Positions 32,346 to 39,264 of a stretch of DNA of 39,264 nucleotides are shown piece by piece. The position numbers were made by a program, and so were the translations under genes. The stretch comes from JAZNQL01 sp045590155 (GTDB lineage Bacteria > Bacillota > Clostridia > UMGS1883 > UMGS1540): NCBI GenBank assembly GCA_045590155.1, contig JAZNQL010000002.1, positions 1 through 39,264 of the forward strand, given 5' to 3'. The notes under the pieces were generated by a model that worked only from the letters and a program-made list of their open reading frames with translations, ran no database searches and was not told the origin of the DNA. How positions within the stretch are numbered: position 1 is the stretch's first letter; each line of letters begins with the position of its first letter.

Positions 32346-33835
32346 TGAAAAAGGCAGTATTCCTTGCACTTTTATCAGCGGCATTAACAGCAATGGCATT
32401 TTATGTGCCATTGCTCGGCTTTTTGCCGCTTTTTTCTTTTGCTCCGATTATTTATGCGTTGCAGAATAATATACAAACAAAAAAGCAAGCATTTTGGATA
32501 TCATTTTTGTTTTCCTTCATATATAACCTTATAAGCGTAGCTTGGATAACGAAATTACATCCTATTACAAACTTCGAAATTTCGTATCCACTAAGCTTTA
32601 TATCAGTTTACGGAGCATGGCTTTTTATAGGAGTATACCTTGGTGTTTTTGGAGCATTACCCCTTTTTTTTACATATGTAATAAACCCAAAAGAAAAGCT
32701 TTACCCATTTTTGATTGCATCACTCTTTATAACGGCAGAATTTTTAATGACATTCGGTAACCTTTCATTTCCAATGTTCCGCCTTGCAAGTGCAATGTAT
32801 GAATATCCTATCTTTTTAAAAAGCGCATCACTTTTTGGCTCACTTTTTATATCATTTGCAATGATATTGTCTTCAGCCTTTTTGGCACTTTCGTTTAAAA
32901 ATAAAAAATATATAATAGCACCTCTGTTAATAATTGTGCTGAATCTTGCTTTAGGAGTTGCCGCACCGGATTTTAGCGGGAAACCTATAACCGTTTCCAT
33001 GATAAGTGAAGGCGGCAGCCATATAACAAAAAAACAAACCTCGCAAGAAACATATAATTATCTTGTAAAAGAAACCGAAAAAACTATAAATCAGAATACG
33101 GACATAGTTTTGTGGAGCGAAACCAGCGTTCCTGAAAATTACGATATAAACACAGAATATGCACAAAATTATAAAAATCTTGCCAAACAAACAGAAGCAG
33201 TAATAGTAAGCGGTGGTTTTAAAAGTGCAGGCAAGAATAAACTTTATTCTGCAATGCTTGTAACAGAACCGTCAGGAAAGCAGAGTTTTTATGCAAAACG
33301 CCGTCTTGTTCCTTTTGGAGAGTTTGTTCCCTTTGAGAGCATTTTAACAAAAATAGTTCCCTCTCTTAAAAACATAAGAACAACTCCATATAAAGAAAGC
33401 TGTGTTATCAAAACACAAAAAGGAGTAATTGGCGGAATCGTCTGTTACGATTCCGTATACCCGCAATATGTGAGAGACAATGCATTAAACGGAGCAGAAC
33501 TCATACTTCTTTCTGCAAACGAAAGCTGGTTTTTGGGTTCAAAAGGATATCTGCAACATTATGCACATTCAGTTTTACGAGCAATTGAAAATGGGAGATT
33601 TGTTGCCCGCACCGCAAATGGGGGACGCACAAGCCTTATCTCTCCTGCAGGGAATCTTGTAGCATCTTCGGCAGAAAGGGGAACCGTTACCGCAACGGCA
33701 CAACTTATAAAAGAAAAAACTCTGTATACAAAAACAGGAGATATAATAGTAATTTTTGCACTTTTGCTTGTTCTTGTTTGTGTTGTGGAAAAATTTTTCA
33801 AAAAACCTGTTGCAAAAAAGGATAAAAGGTGTTAA
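32345..33835 (+). CDS. lnt: Apolipoprotein N-acyltransferase
   Basis: A 496-residue membrane enzyme with about eight hydrophobic segments (the last near 470-488) around an extracellular nitrilase domain (about 215-455). It would transfer an acyl chain to the N-terminal Cys of mature lipoproteins. The Glu-Lys-Cys triad is intact: E259 in LWSETSVP, K318 in YAKRRLVPFGEF and C367 in GGIVCYDS. Further Lnt landmarks are SANESWFLG and RAIENGRFVARTANGGRTS. It starts on the tyrS stop (TAATG). Lnt is best known from Proteobacteria and Actinobacteria, and a complete copy here is notable. The window encodes at least two lipoproteins as possible substrates. Confidence 0.92.
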   Translation: MKKAVFLALLSAALTAMAFYVPLLGFLPLFSFAPIIYALQNNIQTKKQAFWISFLFSFIYNLISVAWITKLHPITNFEISYPLSFISVYGAWLFIGVYLGVFGALPLFFTYVINPKEKLYPFLIASLFITAEFLMTFGNLSFPMFRLASAMYEYPIFLKSASLFGSLFISFAMILSSAFLALSFKNKKYIIAPLLIIVLNLALGVAAPDFSGKPITVSMISEGGSHITKKQTSQETYNYLVKETEKTINQNTDIVLWSETSVPENYDINTEYAQNYKNLAKQTEAVIVSGGFKSAGKNKLYSAMLVTEPSGKQSFYAKRRLVPFGEFVPFESILTKIVPSLKNIRTTPYKESCVIKTQKGVIGGIVCYDSVYPQYVRDNALNGAELILLSANESWFLGSKGYLQHYAHSVLRAIENGRFVARTANGGRTSLISPAGNLVASSAERGTVTATAQLIKEKTLYTKTGDIIVIFALLLVLVCVVEKFFKKPVAKKDKRC

Positions 33836-33838
33836 AAT
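33810..33838 (+). promoter_or_regulatory. Promoter of the pheST T-box transcript
   Basis: TTGCAA (33810-33815), a 17-base spacer and TAAAAT (33833-33838), with an extended TGT. The -10 overlaps the lnt stop codon, so the promoter lies inside the end of the previous gene. Confidence 0.75.
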
Positions 33839-33844
33839 ATAAAA

Positions 33845-34090
33845 AAAACTATGAATGGGAGAGTAGGTTTTGCAGGACTCAAAAGAGAGGAACATCATAG
33901 GCTGAAAGTGTTCTGTGTACCACAAAACTGAAGTTCGCCCGGGAGTTGCTTTGTTGAACGGAGTAGGCAAAGCCGTAAAAAGGTGCGTAAAACCTTAAAA
34001 GAAGTGTTCGCCTTGCAGGCGGAAAGCAGGGTGGTACCGCGGAAAGAATTTTTCGTCCCTAAAAGCAAAAGCTTTTAGGGACTTTTGTTT
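33845..34090 (+). ncRNA. T-box riboswitch for phenylalanine
   Basis: The leader has a stem I base with GAGAGTAGG, a GA-rich bulge (AAAGAGAGG) and a distal stem GAACA/TGTTC. The specifier loop follows as CTGAAGTTCGCCC, in which UUC (33934-33936), a Phe codon, takes the specifier position. The T-box proper AGGGTGGTACCGCG is at 34028-34041, followed by the terminator. Uncharged tRNA-Phe should stabilise the antiterminator and switch on pheS-pheT. The Phe codon and the downstream genes agree, which makes the assignment firm. Confidence 0.95.
34055..34090 (+). terminator. Regulated terminator of the pheST T-box
   Basis: A 12-base perfect stem, GTCCCTAAAAGC (34055-34066) against GCTTTTAGGGAC (34071-34082), with an AAAA loop, followed by TTTTGTTT. 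It is mutually exclusive with the antiterminator that uses the T-box sequence. Confidence 0.93.
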
Positions 34091-34111
34091 TATATTGAAA
34101 GGAGAAATATA

Positions 34112-35131
34112 ATGAAACAGCAACTCGAACAAATAAGACAGAGTGCACAGGATAGTATCGAAAAAGCACAAGGCTTAAAAGACATCGAAGATTTAAGAAT
34201 CAGATTTTTAGGGAAAAAAGGGGAATTGACAAGCATATTACGCAGCATGGGCGGACTTTCGCCAGAAGAAAGACCTTTAATAGGGCAGATGGCAAACGAA
34301 GTAAGAACATTTTTAGAAAATGCAATAGAAGAAAAGAAAACAGCGTTGGAAGCTGCTGCAATATCCGAAAAACTTGCAAACGAAAAAATAGATGTAACAA
34401 TGCCGGGCAAAAGAACCGGCCTTGCAAAACGTCATCCGTTAAAGCAGGTACTTGAAGAAGTAACCGCAATATTTGAAAAAATGGGATTTGAAGTAGTAGA
34501 AGGTCCCGAAATAGAAACAGACTACTATAATTTTGAAGCATTGAACATTCCTAAAAACCATCCAGCGCGTGACACACAGGACACATTTTATATCACAGAA
34601 AATATATTACTCCGCACTCAGACCTCGCCTATGCAGGTAAGAACCATGGAAAAGAAAAAACCGCCTCTTCGTGTAATAGCACCTGGAATGGTATACCGTT
34701 CCGATGCGGTTGACTCAACCCATTCGCCCGTATTCCATCAGATAGAGGGGCTTGTTGTAGGAGAAGGAATAACAATGGGCGACTTAAAAGGAACATTGGA
34801 AGAGTTTATTAAAAAACTTTACGGCGACGATGCAAAAGTACGTTTCCGTCCTCATCACTTCCCGTTTACAGAACCAAGTGCCGAGGTTGATATGTCCTGC
34901 TTTGTGTGCGGTGGCAAAGGTTGCAGCGTTTGTAAGAACGAAGGCTGGATAGAAATTTTAGGTGCAGGAATGGTACATCCAAAGGTACTTGAAAACTGCG
35001 GAATCGACAGTAAAAAGTACAGTGGTTTTGCCTTTGGTATAGGACTTGAAAGAATAGTAATGCGCCGTTTTGGCATCGACGATTTAAGACTGTTCTTTGA
35101 AAATGACGTAAGATTCTTGAAACAGTTTTAA
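34112..35131 (+). CDS. pheS: Phenylalanine-tRNA ligase alpha subunit
   Basis: A 339-residue class II synthetase catalytic subunit. An N-terminal coiled coil (about 1-80) leads to the core: GPEIETDYYNFEALNIP, HPARDTQDTFY, LLRTQTSPMQVRTM (motif 2 region) and FGIGLERIVMRRFGI (motif 3). CFVCGGKGCSVCK is a Cys cluster typical of bacterial PheS. The start at 34112 has AAAGGAG upstream; the frame begins earlier, at 34085, but that lies in the terminator. pheT follows after 18 bases. Confidence 0.97.
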   Translation: MKQQLEQIRQSAQDSIEKAQGLKDIEDLRIRFLGKKGELTSILRSMGGLSPEERPLIGQMANEVRTFLENAIEEKKTALEAAAISEKLANEKIDVTMPGKRTGLAKRHPLKQVLEEVTAIFEKMGFEVVEGPEIETDYYNFEALNIPKNHPARDTQDTFYITENILLRTQTSPMQVRTMEKKKPPLRVIAPGMVYRSDAVDSTHSPVFHQIEGLVVGEGITMGDLKGTLEEFIKKLYGDDAKVRFRPHHFPFTEPSAEVDMSCFVCGGKGCSVCKNEGWIEILGAGMVHPKVLENCGIDSKKYSGFAFGIGLERIVMRRFGIDDLRLFFENDVRFLKQF

Positions 35132-35149
35132 TTAAAGGAGGAAACAAAA

Positions 35150-37522
35150 ATGAAATTACCTATCAGTTGGTTAAACGACTATACCGATATTAAAGATATA
35201 ACACCCAAAGAGTATGTAGATGCCTTAACCCTTTCAGGCTCAAAGGTTGAAGGAATGGAACCTTTAGGGGAAGAAATACAAAACGTAGTAGTAGGCAAAA
35301 TAGTAAAAAAAGAAAAACACCCTAATGCCGACACACTTTGGGTATGCCAGGTAGATTTAGGGGAAGAAGAAAGACAAATTGTAACAGGCGCACAGAATAT
35401 AAATGAAGGGGATTTGGTACCTATAGCAAAAGCACCTGCCCACCTTCCTGGAGGAATCGTTATAAAGGCAGGCAAGCTTCGTGGAGAACCTTCAAACGGA
35501 ATGATGTGCTCACACGAAGAACTTGGACTTGATATTTCAGATATCCCCGGTGCTTGCGAAAACGGAATTTTAATTTTCCAGGAAAATTATACCCCCGGCA
35601 CCGACGTTAAGGAAATATTGGGATTAAACGATACAGTAGTAGAGTTTGAAATAACATCAAACCGCCCTGATTGTCTGTCTGTAATCGGAATAGCCAGAGA
35701 AAGTGCGGCAACATTTGGCAGAGAATTCAGCGTAAAAACCCCCGTGGCGGAAGGAACAGGAAACGTAAACGATTATGTAAAAGTAACAGTAGAAGACAAA
35801 GAGCTTTGTCCCCGCTACACTGCAAGAGCAGTACGCAACATAAAAATTGAATCCTCGCCCAAGTGGATGCGCGACCGCCTGTCAGCGTGCGGAGTACGCC
35901 CCATAAACAATATAGTAGATATAACAAACTATGTAATGCTTGAATATAACCAGCCAATGCACGCATTTGATAAAGACTTCTTAAAGGGAGGAGAAATAAT
36001 AGTACGCCGTGCAAAGGAAGGCGAGAAGATAACAACACTTGATGGTATAGAAAGAGAACTTAAAACCGATATGCTTGTAATAGCCGATTCAGAAAAACCG
36101 GTAGCAGTAGCAGGTGTAATGGGTGGCGAGAACTCTGAAATAAACGAAAACACCAAAGAAATAATATTTGAATCGGCAATGTTCAACGGACCTTCAGTAC
36201 GACTTACCGCAAAAGCACTTGGAATGAGAACAGAAGCATCAGGCCGTTACGAAAAAGGACTTGACCCCGAAAATACACTTGCAGCAGTAAACCGTGCGTG
36301 TGAACTTATAGAGCTTTTGGGTGCAGGCGAAGTAGTGGCAGGAACAGTAGATGTTTACGGCAAAAAGGCAGAAAAGGTAGTACTACCCTTTGAACCACAG
36401 CGTATCAATAAATTCCTCGGGACAGATATTGACACAGAATTTATGGTAAACGCTCTCCGCTCGCTTGAATGTGAAGTTGACGAGAAAAATATGACCGTAA
36501 CTCCGCCCACTTTCCGTGCAGATCTTGAAGGCTTTGCTGATATAGCAGAAGAAGTTGCACGTCTTTACGGCTATAATAAAATAGAATCAACCCTTCTTTC
36601 GGGCGACACTTTAATAGGAGGTAAAACCCAAAACCAAAAAACCGAAACACAAATAGCACAAACCCTTTCGATGCTCGGTTGTTACGAAATATTAACCTAT
36701 ACATTCACACACCCGACATCACTCGAACGCCTTGGCAGAGCAGAAGAACTTGAAAAATGCATTAAAATTTCAAACCCTCTTGGGGAAGAAAATTCAATAA
36801 TGCGTAATAACACTCTTCACAGTATGCTCGAAATATTGTCACAAAATTACAGCCAGCGTAATACCGCAGTAAAACTGTTTGAAATAGGAAAAATTTATAA
36901 AGCTGATAAATTACCGCTTGAAACTCTGGCAAACGAAATAAAAATGCTTACCCTTGGTGCATACGATACCGACTTTTTTGAAATGAAGGGTATAGTTGAA
37001 GAATTGTTTGATTCTTTAGGAATCAAAAACTATTACTTTGACACAGCCGATGTAACTCCCTCATACCACCCTGGCAAAACCGCTTATATATATATAAACG
37101 AAGAAAAAGCCGGAATTATGGGCGAAGTACATCCTGAAGTATCGGCAAAATATAGCCTTGTATCAAGCATAGTAGCCGAAATTGAGCTTGACAAAATTCT
37201 TTCAGCAACAAGTGCCGATAAGAGTTATAAGGCAGTAACACGCTTCCCGGCAGTAAGCCGTGACCTTGCCTTCTTGGTAGACGAATCGGTAAAAGCACGC
37301 GATATTGATATAGCAGTTAAAAAGTATGCAGGCAAAACACTCGAGAATATTGAACTGTTCGACGTATATCGTGGCAAACAGGTACAGGAGGGAAAAAAGA
37401 GTATGGCATATAAGCTTACCTTCCGTGCATCCGACCGCACTTTGAATGAATCAGATATTACCCGCACGATGGAAAAACTTTTAAAAATGCTCGAAAAAGA
37501 TTTGGGAGCAACCTTAAGATAA
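35150..37522 (+). CDS. pheT: Phenylalanine-tRNA ligase beta subunit
   Basis: A 790-residue subunit with the usual domain order: a tRNA-binding domain (about 40-150, NADTLWVCQVD and PGGIVIKAGKLRG), B3/B4 editing domain, B5 domain, a catalytic-like core (about 470-680) and a C-terminal FDX-ACB anticodon-binding domain (about 695-790, AVTRFPAVSRDLAFLVD). It forms the heterotetramer with PheS. AAAGGAGG precedes the ATG. The length is normal for the family and there are no frame breaks. Confidence 0.97.
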   Translation: MKLPISWLNDYTDIKDITPKEYVDALTLSGSKVEGMEPLGEEIQNVVVGKIVKKEKHPNADTLWVCQVDLGEEERQIVTGAQNINEGDLVPIAKAPAHLPGGIVIKAGKLRGEPSNGMMCSHEELGLDISDIPGACENGILIFQENYTPGTDVKEILGLNDTVVEFEITSNRPDCLSVIGIARESAATFGREFSVKTPVAEGTGNVNDYVKVTVEDKELCPRYTARAVRNIKIESSPKWMRDRLSACGVRPINNIVDITNYVMLEYNQPMHAFDKDFLKGGEIIVRRAKEGEKITTLDGIERELKTDMLVIADSEKPVAVAGVMGGENSEINENTKEIIFESAMFNGPSVRLTAKALGMRTEASGRYEKGLDPENTLAAVNRACELIELLGAGEVVAGTVDVYGKKAEKVVLPFEPQRINKFLGTDIDTEFMVNALRSLECEVDEKNMTVTPPTFRADLEGFADIAEEVARLYGYNKIESTLLSGDTLIGGKTQNQKTETQIAQTLSMLGCYEILTYTFTHPTSLERLGRAEELEKCIKISNPLGEENSIMRNNTLHSMLEILSQNYSQRNTAVKLFEIGKIYKADKLPLETLANEIKMLTLGAYDTDFFEMKGIVEELFDSLGIKNYYFDTADVTPSYHPGKTAYIYINEEKAGIMGEVHPEVSAKYSLVSSIVAEIELDKILSATSADKSYKAVTRFPAVSRDLAFLVDESVKARDIDIAVKKYAGKTLENIELFDVYRGKQVQEGKKSMAYKLTFRASDRTLNESDITRTMEKLLKMLEKDLGATLR

Positions 37523-37527
37523 TAACA

Positions 37528-37557
37528 AAAAAGGCAGTGATTTCACTGCCTTTTTAT
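37528..37557 (+). terminator. Terminator of the pheST operon
   Basis: A 13-base perfect stem, AAAAAGGCAGTGA (37528-37540) against TCACTGCCTTTTT (37543-37555), with a TT loop. It lies five bases after the pheT stop. Confidence 0.93.
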
Positions 37558-37723
37558 ATTGTGCAGCCAAAACAGATTCACATCGCAGGGGAGAGTTTCC
37601 ACACCCACTTGCAAAAACAACTTTAAAATAAAAAACATACAAAAAAATACCTTGAACAAATATCAAAAAAAAACCTTATTTCATTTATTTGTAAAAAAAA
37701 CTTAAAATTTTTTCAATAAAATA
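37558..37723 (+). other. Non-coding interval ahead of the secreted repeat protein
   Basis: No open frame of note and no recognised RNA element. A short GC-richer patch (about 37578-37612, with GCAGGGGAGAG and CCACACCCAC) stands out in an otherwise A/T-run background, but I can fold nothing convincing from it. Confidence 0.4.
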
Positions 37724-37752
37724 TTGACAAAACTAAAACGCTTTAGTATAAT
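37724..37752 (+). promoter_or_regulatory. Perfect consensus promoter of the secreted repeat protein
   Basis: TTGACA (37724-37729), exactly 17 bases, then TATAAT (37747-37752). The leader to the ATG at 37784 is only about 25 bases and contains AGGAG. Such a promoter implies high expression unless a repressor acts. Confidence 0.88.
37733..37746. promoter_or_regulatory. Inverted repeat in the promoter spacer (possible LacI-type operator)
   Basis: CTAAAACGCTTTAG has perfect half-sites CTAAA/TTTAG around a central CG and abuts the -10 box. The AAnCGnTT core is like that of LacI-family operators, but the outer bases (CT/AG) differ from the catabolite box (TG/CA). A repressor bound here would block the promoter. 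The regulator is unknown. Confidence 0.4.
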
Positions 37753-37783
37753 GATTGTATAATTAGGAGAAAGGAAGATTAAA

Positions 37784-39264
37784 ATGAGAAAATTTTTATC
37801 GCTCTTATGTGCAGTAGCACTTTTGGCAACCTGCATTATAAGCGTACCCGCTTCGGCAAGCATAACCTTTCCGTTCGAAGTAACAATTCCAAACGTTCCC
37901 GAAACATATACAGTAGATGCTGTATGGGGCGGATATACTCACACATTAATTATTCCCGAAGGTTGGGGCTGGATGGCCACAGGCAGAGCTAGTGGTTATA
38001 ATGCAAATACAACAAACAGATTAAGAGTTGTTTCACAGGGAAGCAACAAAATCACAGTTTTAAACAGTGGAGACATTGCTCTTACAAAATATGTAGATAA
38101 TATAGTTCCCGGATATACATATACAGTAACAAGTTCAGTCTACTTATTGACATCAGGTACTTGGGCAAAAAATGGTGCAACAATAGAAGTATGGCTTTGC
38201 AATAAAGATGCAAGCGGTAATTACACCATACTTAGCCAAACACCTGCAACGGTTTCAAAATCAACTAGTGAACTTACTGTGGGAGAAGGAATCAGCACAG
38301 GACTTGGAACTATGAAACCTGCAGAACTTTCAGTTAATATTGATGCAAACATTCAAAATGCAAACGCAATGTTGGTTGCATTTTCTGGATACAAAACAGC
38401 AACAGATAAAGAATTTATTGGTGTTAAGAGCTTTACAGTATCACAGGGTACTAACGTTCCGTTATGGGTAGCAAGTGCCGAAATTACAGACAAAGTTGAA
38501 GTAACAACCCAACCTGATACAACAAAGACACTTACTGTAAGCGGTACTAATTATACAGTAACAGTTCCATATGGTTGGGATGCAGAAGGTACAGGAAGCA
38601 CTGGTAATACTCCTACAACAAACGGACTTCGTTTATATACTTATAGTGGCAATGAAAGAATGTTGTGGACAAAAGGTAAAGATTTAGCATTTTTCAAATA
38701 TATTGAAGTTGAACCGGGGTATACATACACAGTAGATGCTAGTGCATTGTTAAGCTTCAACACAGGTGATAAGGGCGTTACATTAACATTATCGTTATAT
38801 AATAAAGATGCAAATGGAACATATACACCTATTACAAATCCTAAATCTGTAAGAACCGCTACTGTTTCAAAAACGGCTAGCGAACTTACTATTGGTTCAG
38901 GGGTATCGACAGGAGAATCTACTCTGTATCCTACTGAAGTATCAGCTTCTATATCAGCAGACGCAAAAAATGCAAACGTAATAAAGGTTTCTTATAGTGG
39001 CTACGGTTTTGGTTCAGGCGATAAATTAGCAACAACAAAAGGCTTTGATGTATACAAAGGCAGCAGCGTTGCTTTTGTTCCCGAACTTTTTGCTAACCAT
39101 CCAATTCCTGCAACTCATACAGAAATAACTGATGCAAAATGGGCAGACAGTAATGGTACTGTCCACGAACACAAATTACTTCTCCCCACAGGTTGGGAGT
39201 GGGAGCCCACAAATGATTCAAGTAATATGTGGCTTGTAGGAAGCTACCTTGATAAGAACAGAAT
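37784..39264 (+). CDS. Secreted protein with tandem repeats of about 204 residues (N-terminal part)
   Basis: The frame starts with ATG at 37784 and is still open at the right edge, giving 493 residues. A signal peptide (MRKFLSLLCAVALLATCIIS, then VPASA, cleavage near 26) shows export. The body repeats: a Gly-Trp segment recurs at residues 61, 265 and 471 (PEGWGW, PYGWDA, PTGWEW), PGYTYTV at 109 and 311, and SKS/TSELT-type segments at 158 and 362. The unit is thus about 204 residues, with two full copies and the start of a third. Predicted beta-rich and Thr/Ser-rich, the units look like adhesion or carbohydrate-binding modules, but I recognise no named family. No anchor is visible because the C-terminus is missing. 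Confidence 0.88.
   Translation, partial: MRKFLSLLCAVALLATCIISVPASASITFPFEVTIPNVPETYTVDAVWGGYTHTLIIPEGWGWMATGRASGYNANTTNRLRVVSQGSNKITVLNSGDIALTKYVDNIVPGYTYTVTSSVYLLTSGTWAKNGATIEVWLCNKDASGNYTILSQTPATVSKSTSELTVGEGISTGLGTMKPAELSVNIDANIQNANAMLVAFSGYKTATDKEFIGVKSFTVSQGTNVPLWVASAEITDKVEVTTQPDTTKTLTVSGTNYTVTVPYGWDAEGTGSTGNTPTTNGLRLYTYSGNERMLWTKGKDLAFFKYIEVEPGYTYTVDASALLSFNTGDKGVTLTLSLYNKDANGTYTPITNPKSVRTATVSKTASELTIGSGVSTGESTLYPTEVSASISADAKNANVIKVSYSGYGFGSGDKLATTKGFDVYKGSSVAFVPELFANHPIPATHTEITDAKWADSNGTVHEHKLLLPTGWEWEPTNDSSNMWLVGSYLDKNR

Noticed and set aside
33575..33970. 131-residue minus-strand frame over the end of lnt and the T-box
   Set aside because: It crosses a firmly identified riboswitch and has no supporting start site.
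37558..37723. Possible riboswitch or small RNA before the repeat protein
   Set aside because: I looked for conserved cores and strong stems and found none. The promoter of the gene also lies downstream of this interval, so it would not be in the gene's leader.

Overview
The window is AT-rich, densely packed chromosomal DNA that reads like a member of the Clostridia (low-GC Firmicutes). It is probably an uncultured or gut-type lineage, though I cannot name a genus from the sequence. The pointers are AAGGAGG-type ribosome sites, paired GlgC/GlgD, a T-box leader on pheST, ThyX in place of ThyA, the PucR-like regulator/ftsEX/M23/S41 block, and the mltG-trmR-trhP order. There is no prophage, transposon, CRISPR array or integrase. 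The possible accessory parts are both ends: the alpha-galactosidase region on the left and the repeat-containing secreted protein on the right.

Layout, left to right. (1) 1-4.7 kb: a truncated minus-strand gene, an orphan sugar-binding lipoprotein, an AraC-type regulator, and a divergent GH36 alpha-galactosidase. The divergent promoter region carries three phased TGTATTA repeats. (2) 4.75-7.8 kb, minus strand: tandem tRNA-Met and tRNA-Glu behind a perfect promoter, then a family-5 solute-binding lipoprotein translationally coupled to a DUF1015 protein. (3) 7.9-11.0 kb: a ferrous-iron module made of feoA, feoB and a small Cys-rich FeoB partner on the minus strand, with a divergent DtxR-type regulator. 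Three copies of GTTAG-N6-CTAAC lie in front of feoA and feoB. (4) 11.1-16.9 kb: a TepA-like ClpP-fold protease (plus), then a minus-strand cell-division and envelope block: PucR-like regulator, ftsE, ftsX, M23 coiled-coil hydrolase and S41 processing protease. (5) 17-19.3 kb: glgC-glgD for glycogen synthesis. (6) 19.3-29.2 kb: a long, tightly overlapped operon: WecG/TagA-type glycosyltransferase, thyX, tmk, a DUF2156 protein, a GNAT protein, a DJ-1 protein, mltG, trmR, trhP, proB and a GT-C-like membrane protein. (7) 29.2-33.8 kb: acpP-rnc-radical SAM-tyrS-lnt under one promoter. (8) 33.8-37.5 kb: a phenylalanine T-box riboswitch with pheS-pheT. (9) 37.7 kb to the end: the N-terminal 493 residues of a secreted protein built of repeats of about 204 residues, behind a perfect promoter whose spacer holds an inverted repeat.

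How the parts work together. The feo block looks like a complete self-contained iron regulon: regulator, operators and transporter are all in view, and the regulator has a DtxR-style Cys in its metal site. ThyX and Tmk catalyse consecutive steps from dUMP to dTDP. TrmR and TrhP would make a wobble-uridine modification. FtsEX and the coiled-coil M23 protein form a division-linked peptidoglycan hydrolase system. Lnt, acting on lipoproteins like the two in this window, would be unusual for this phylum.

Most of the window is recognisable housekeeping and metabolic content. I did not find a clearly new multi-gene system. The best leads are the FeoB with a degenerate P-loop, the iron regulon with its operator set, the phased repeats at the alpha-galactosidase locus, Lnt in a low-GC Gram-positive, the DUF1015/lipoprotein couple, and the unrecognised tandem-repeat secreted protein.
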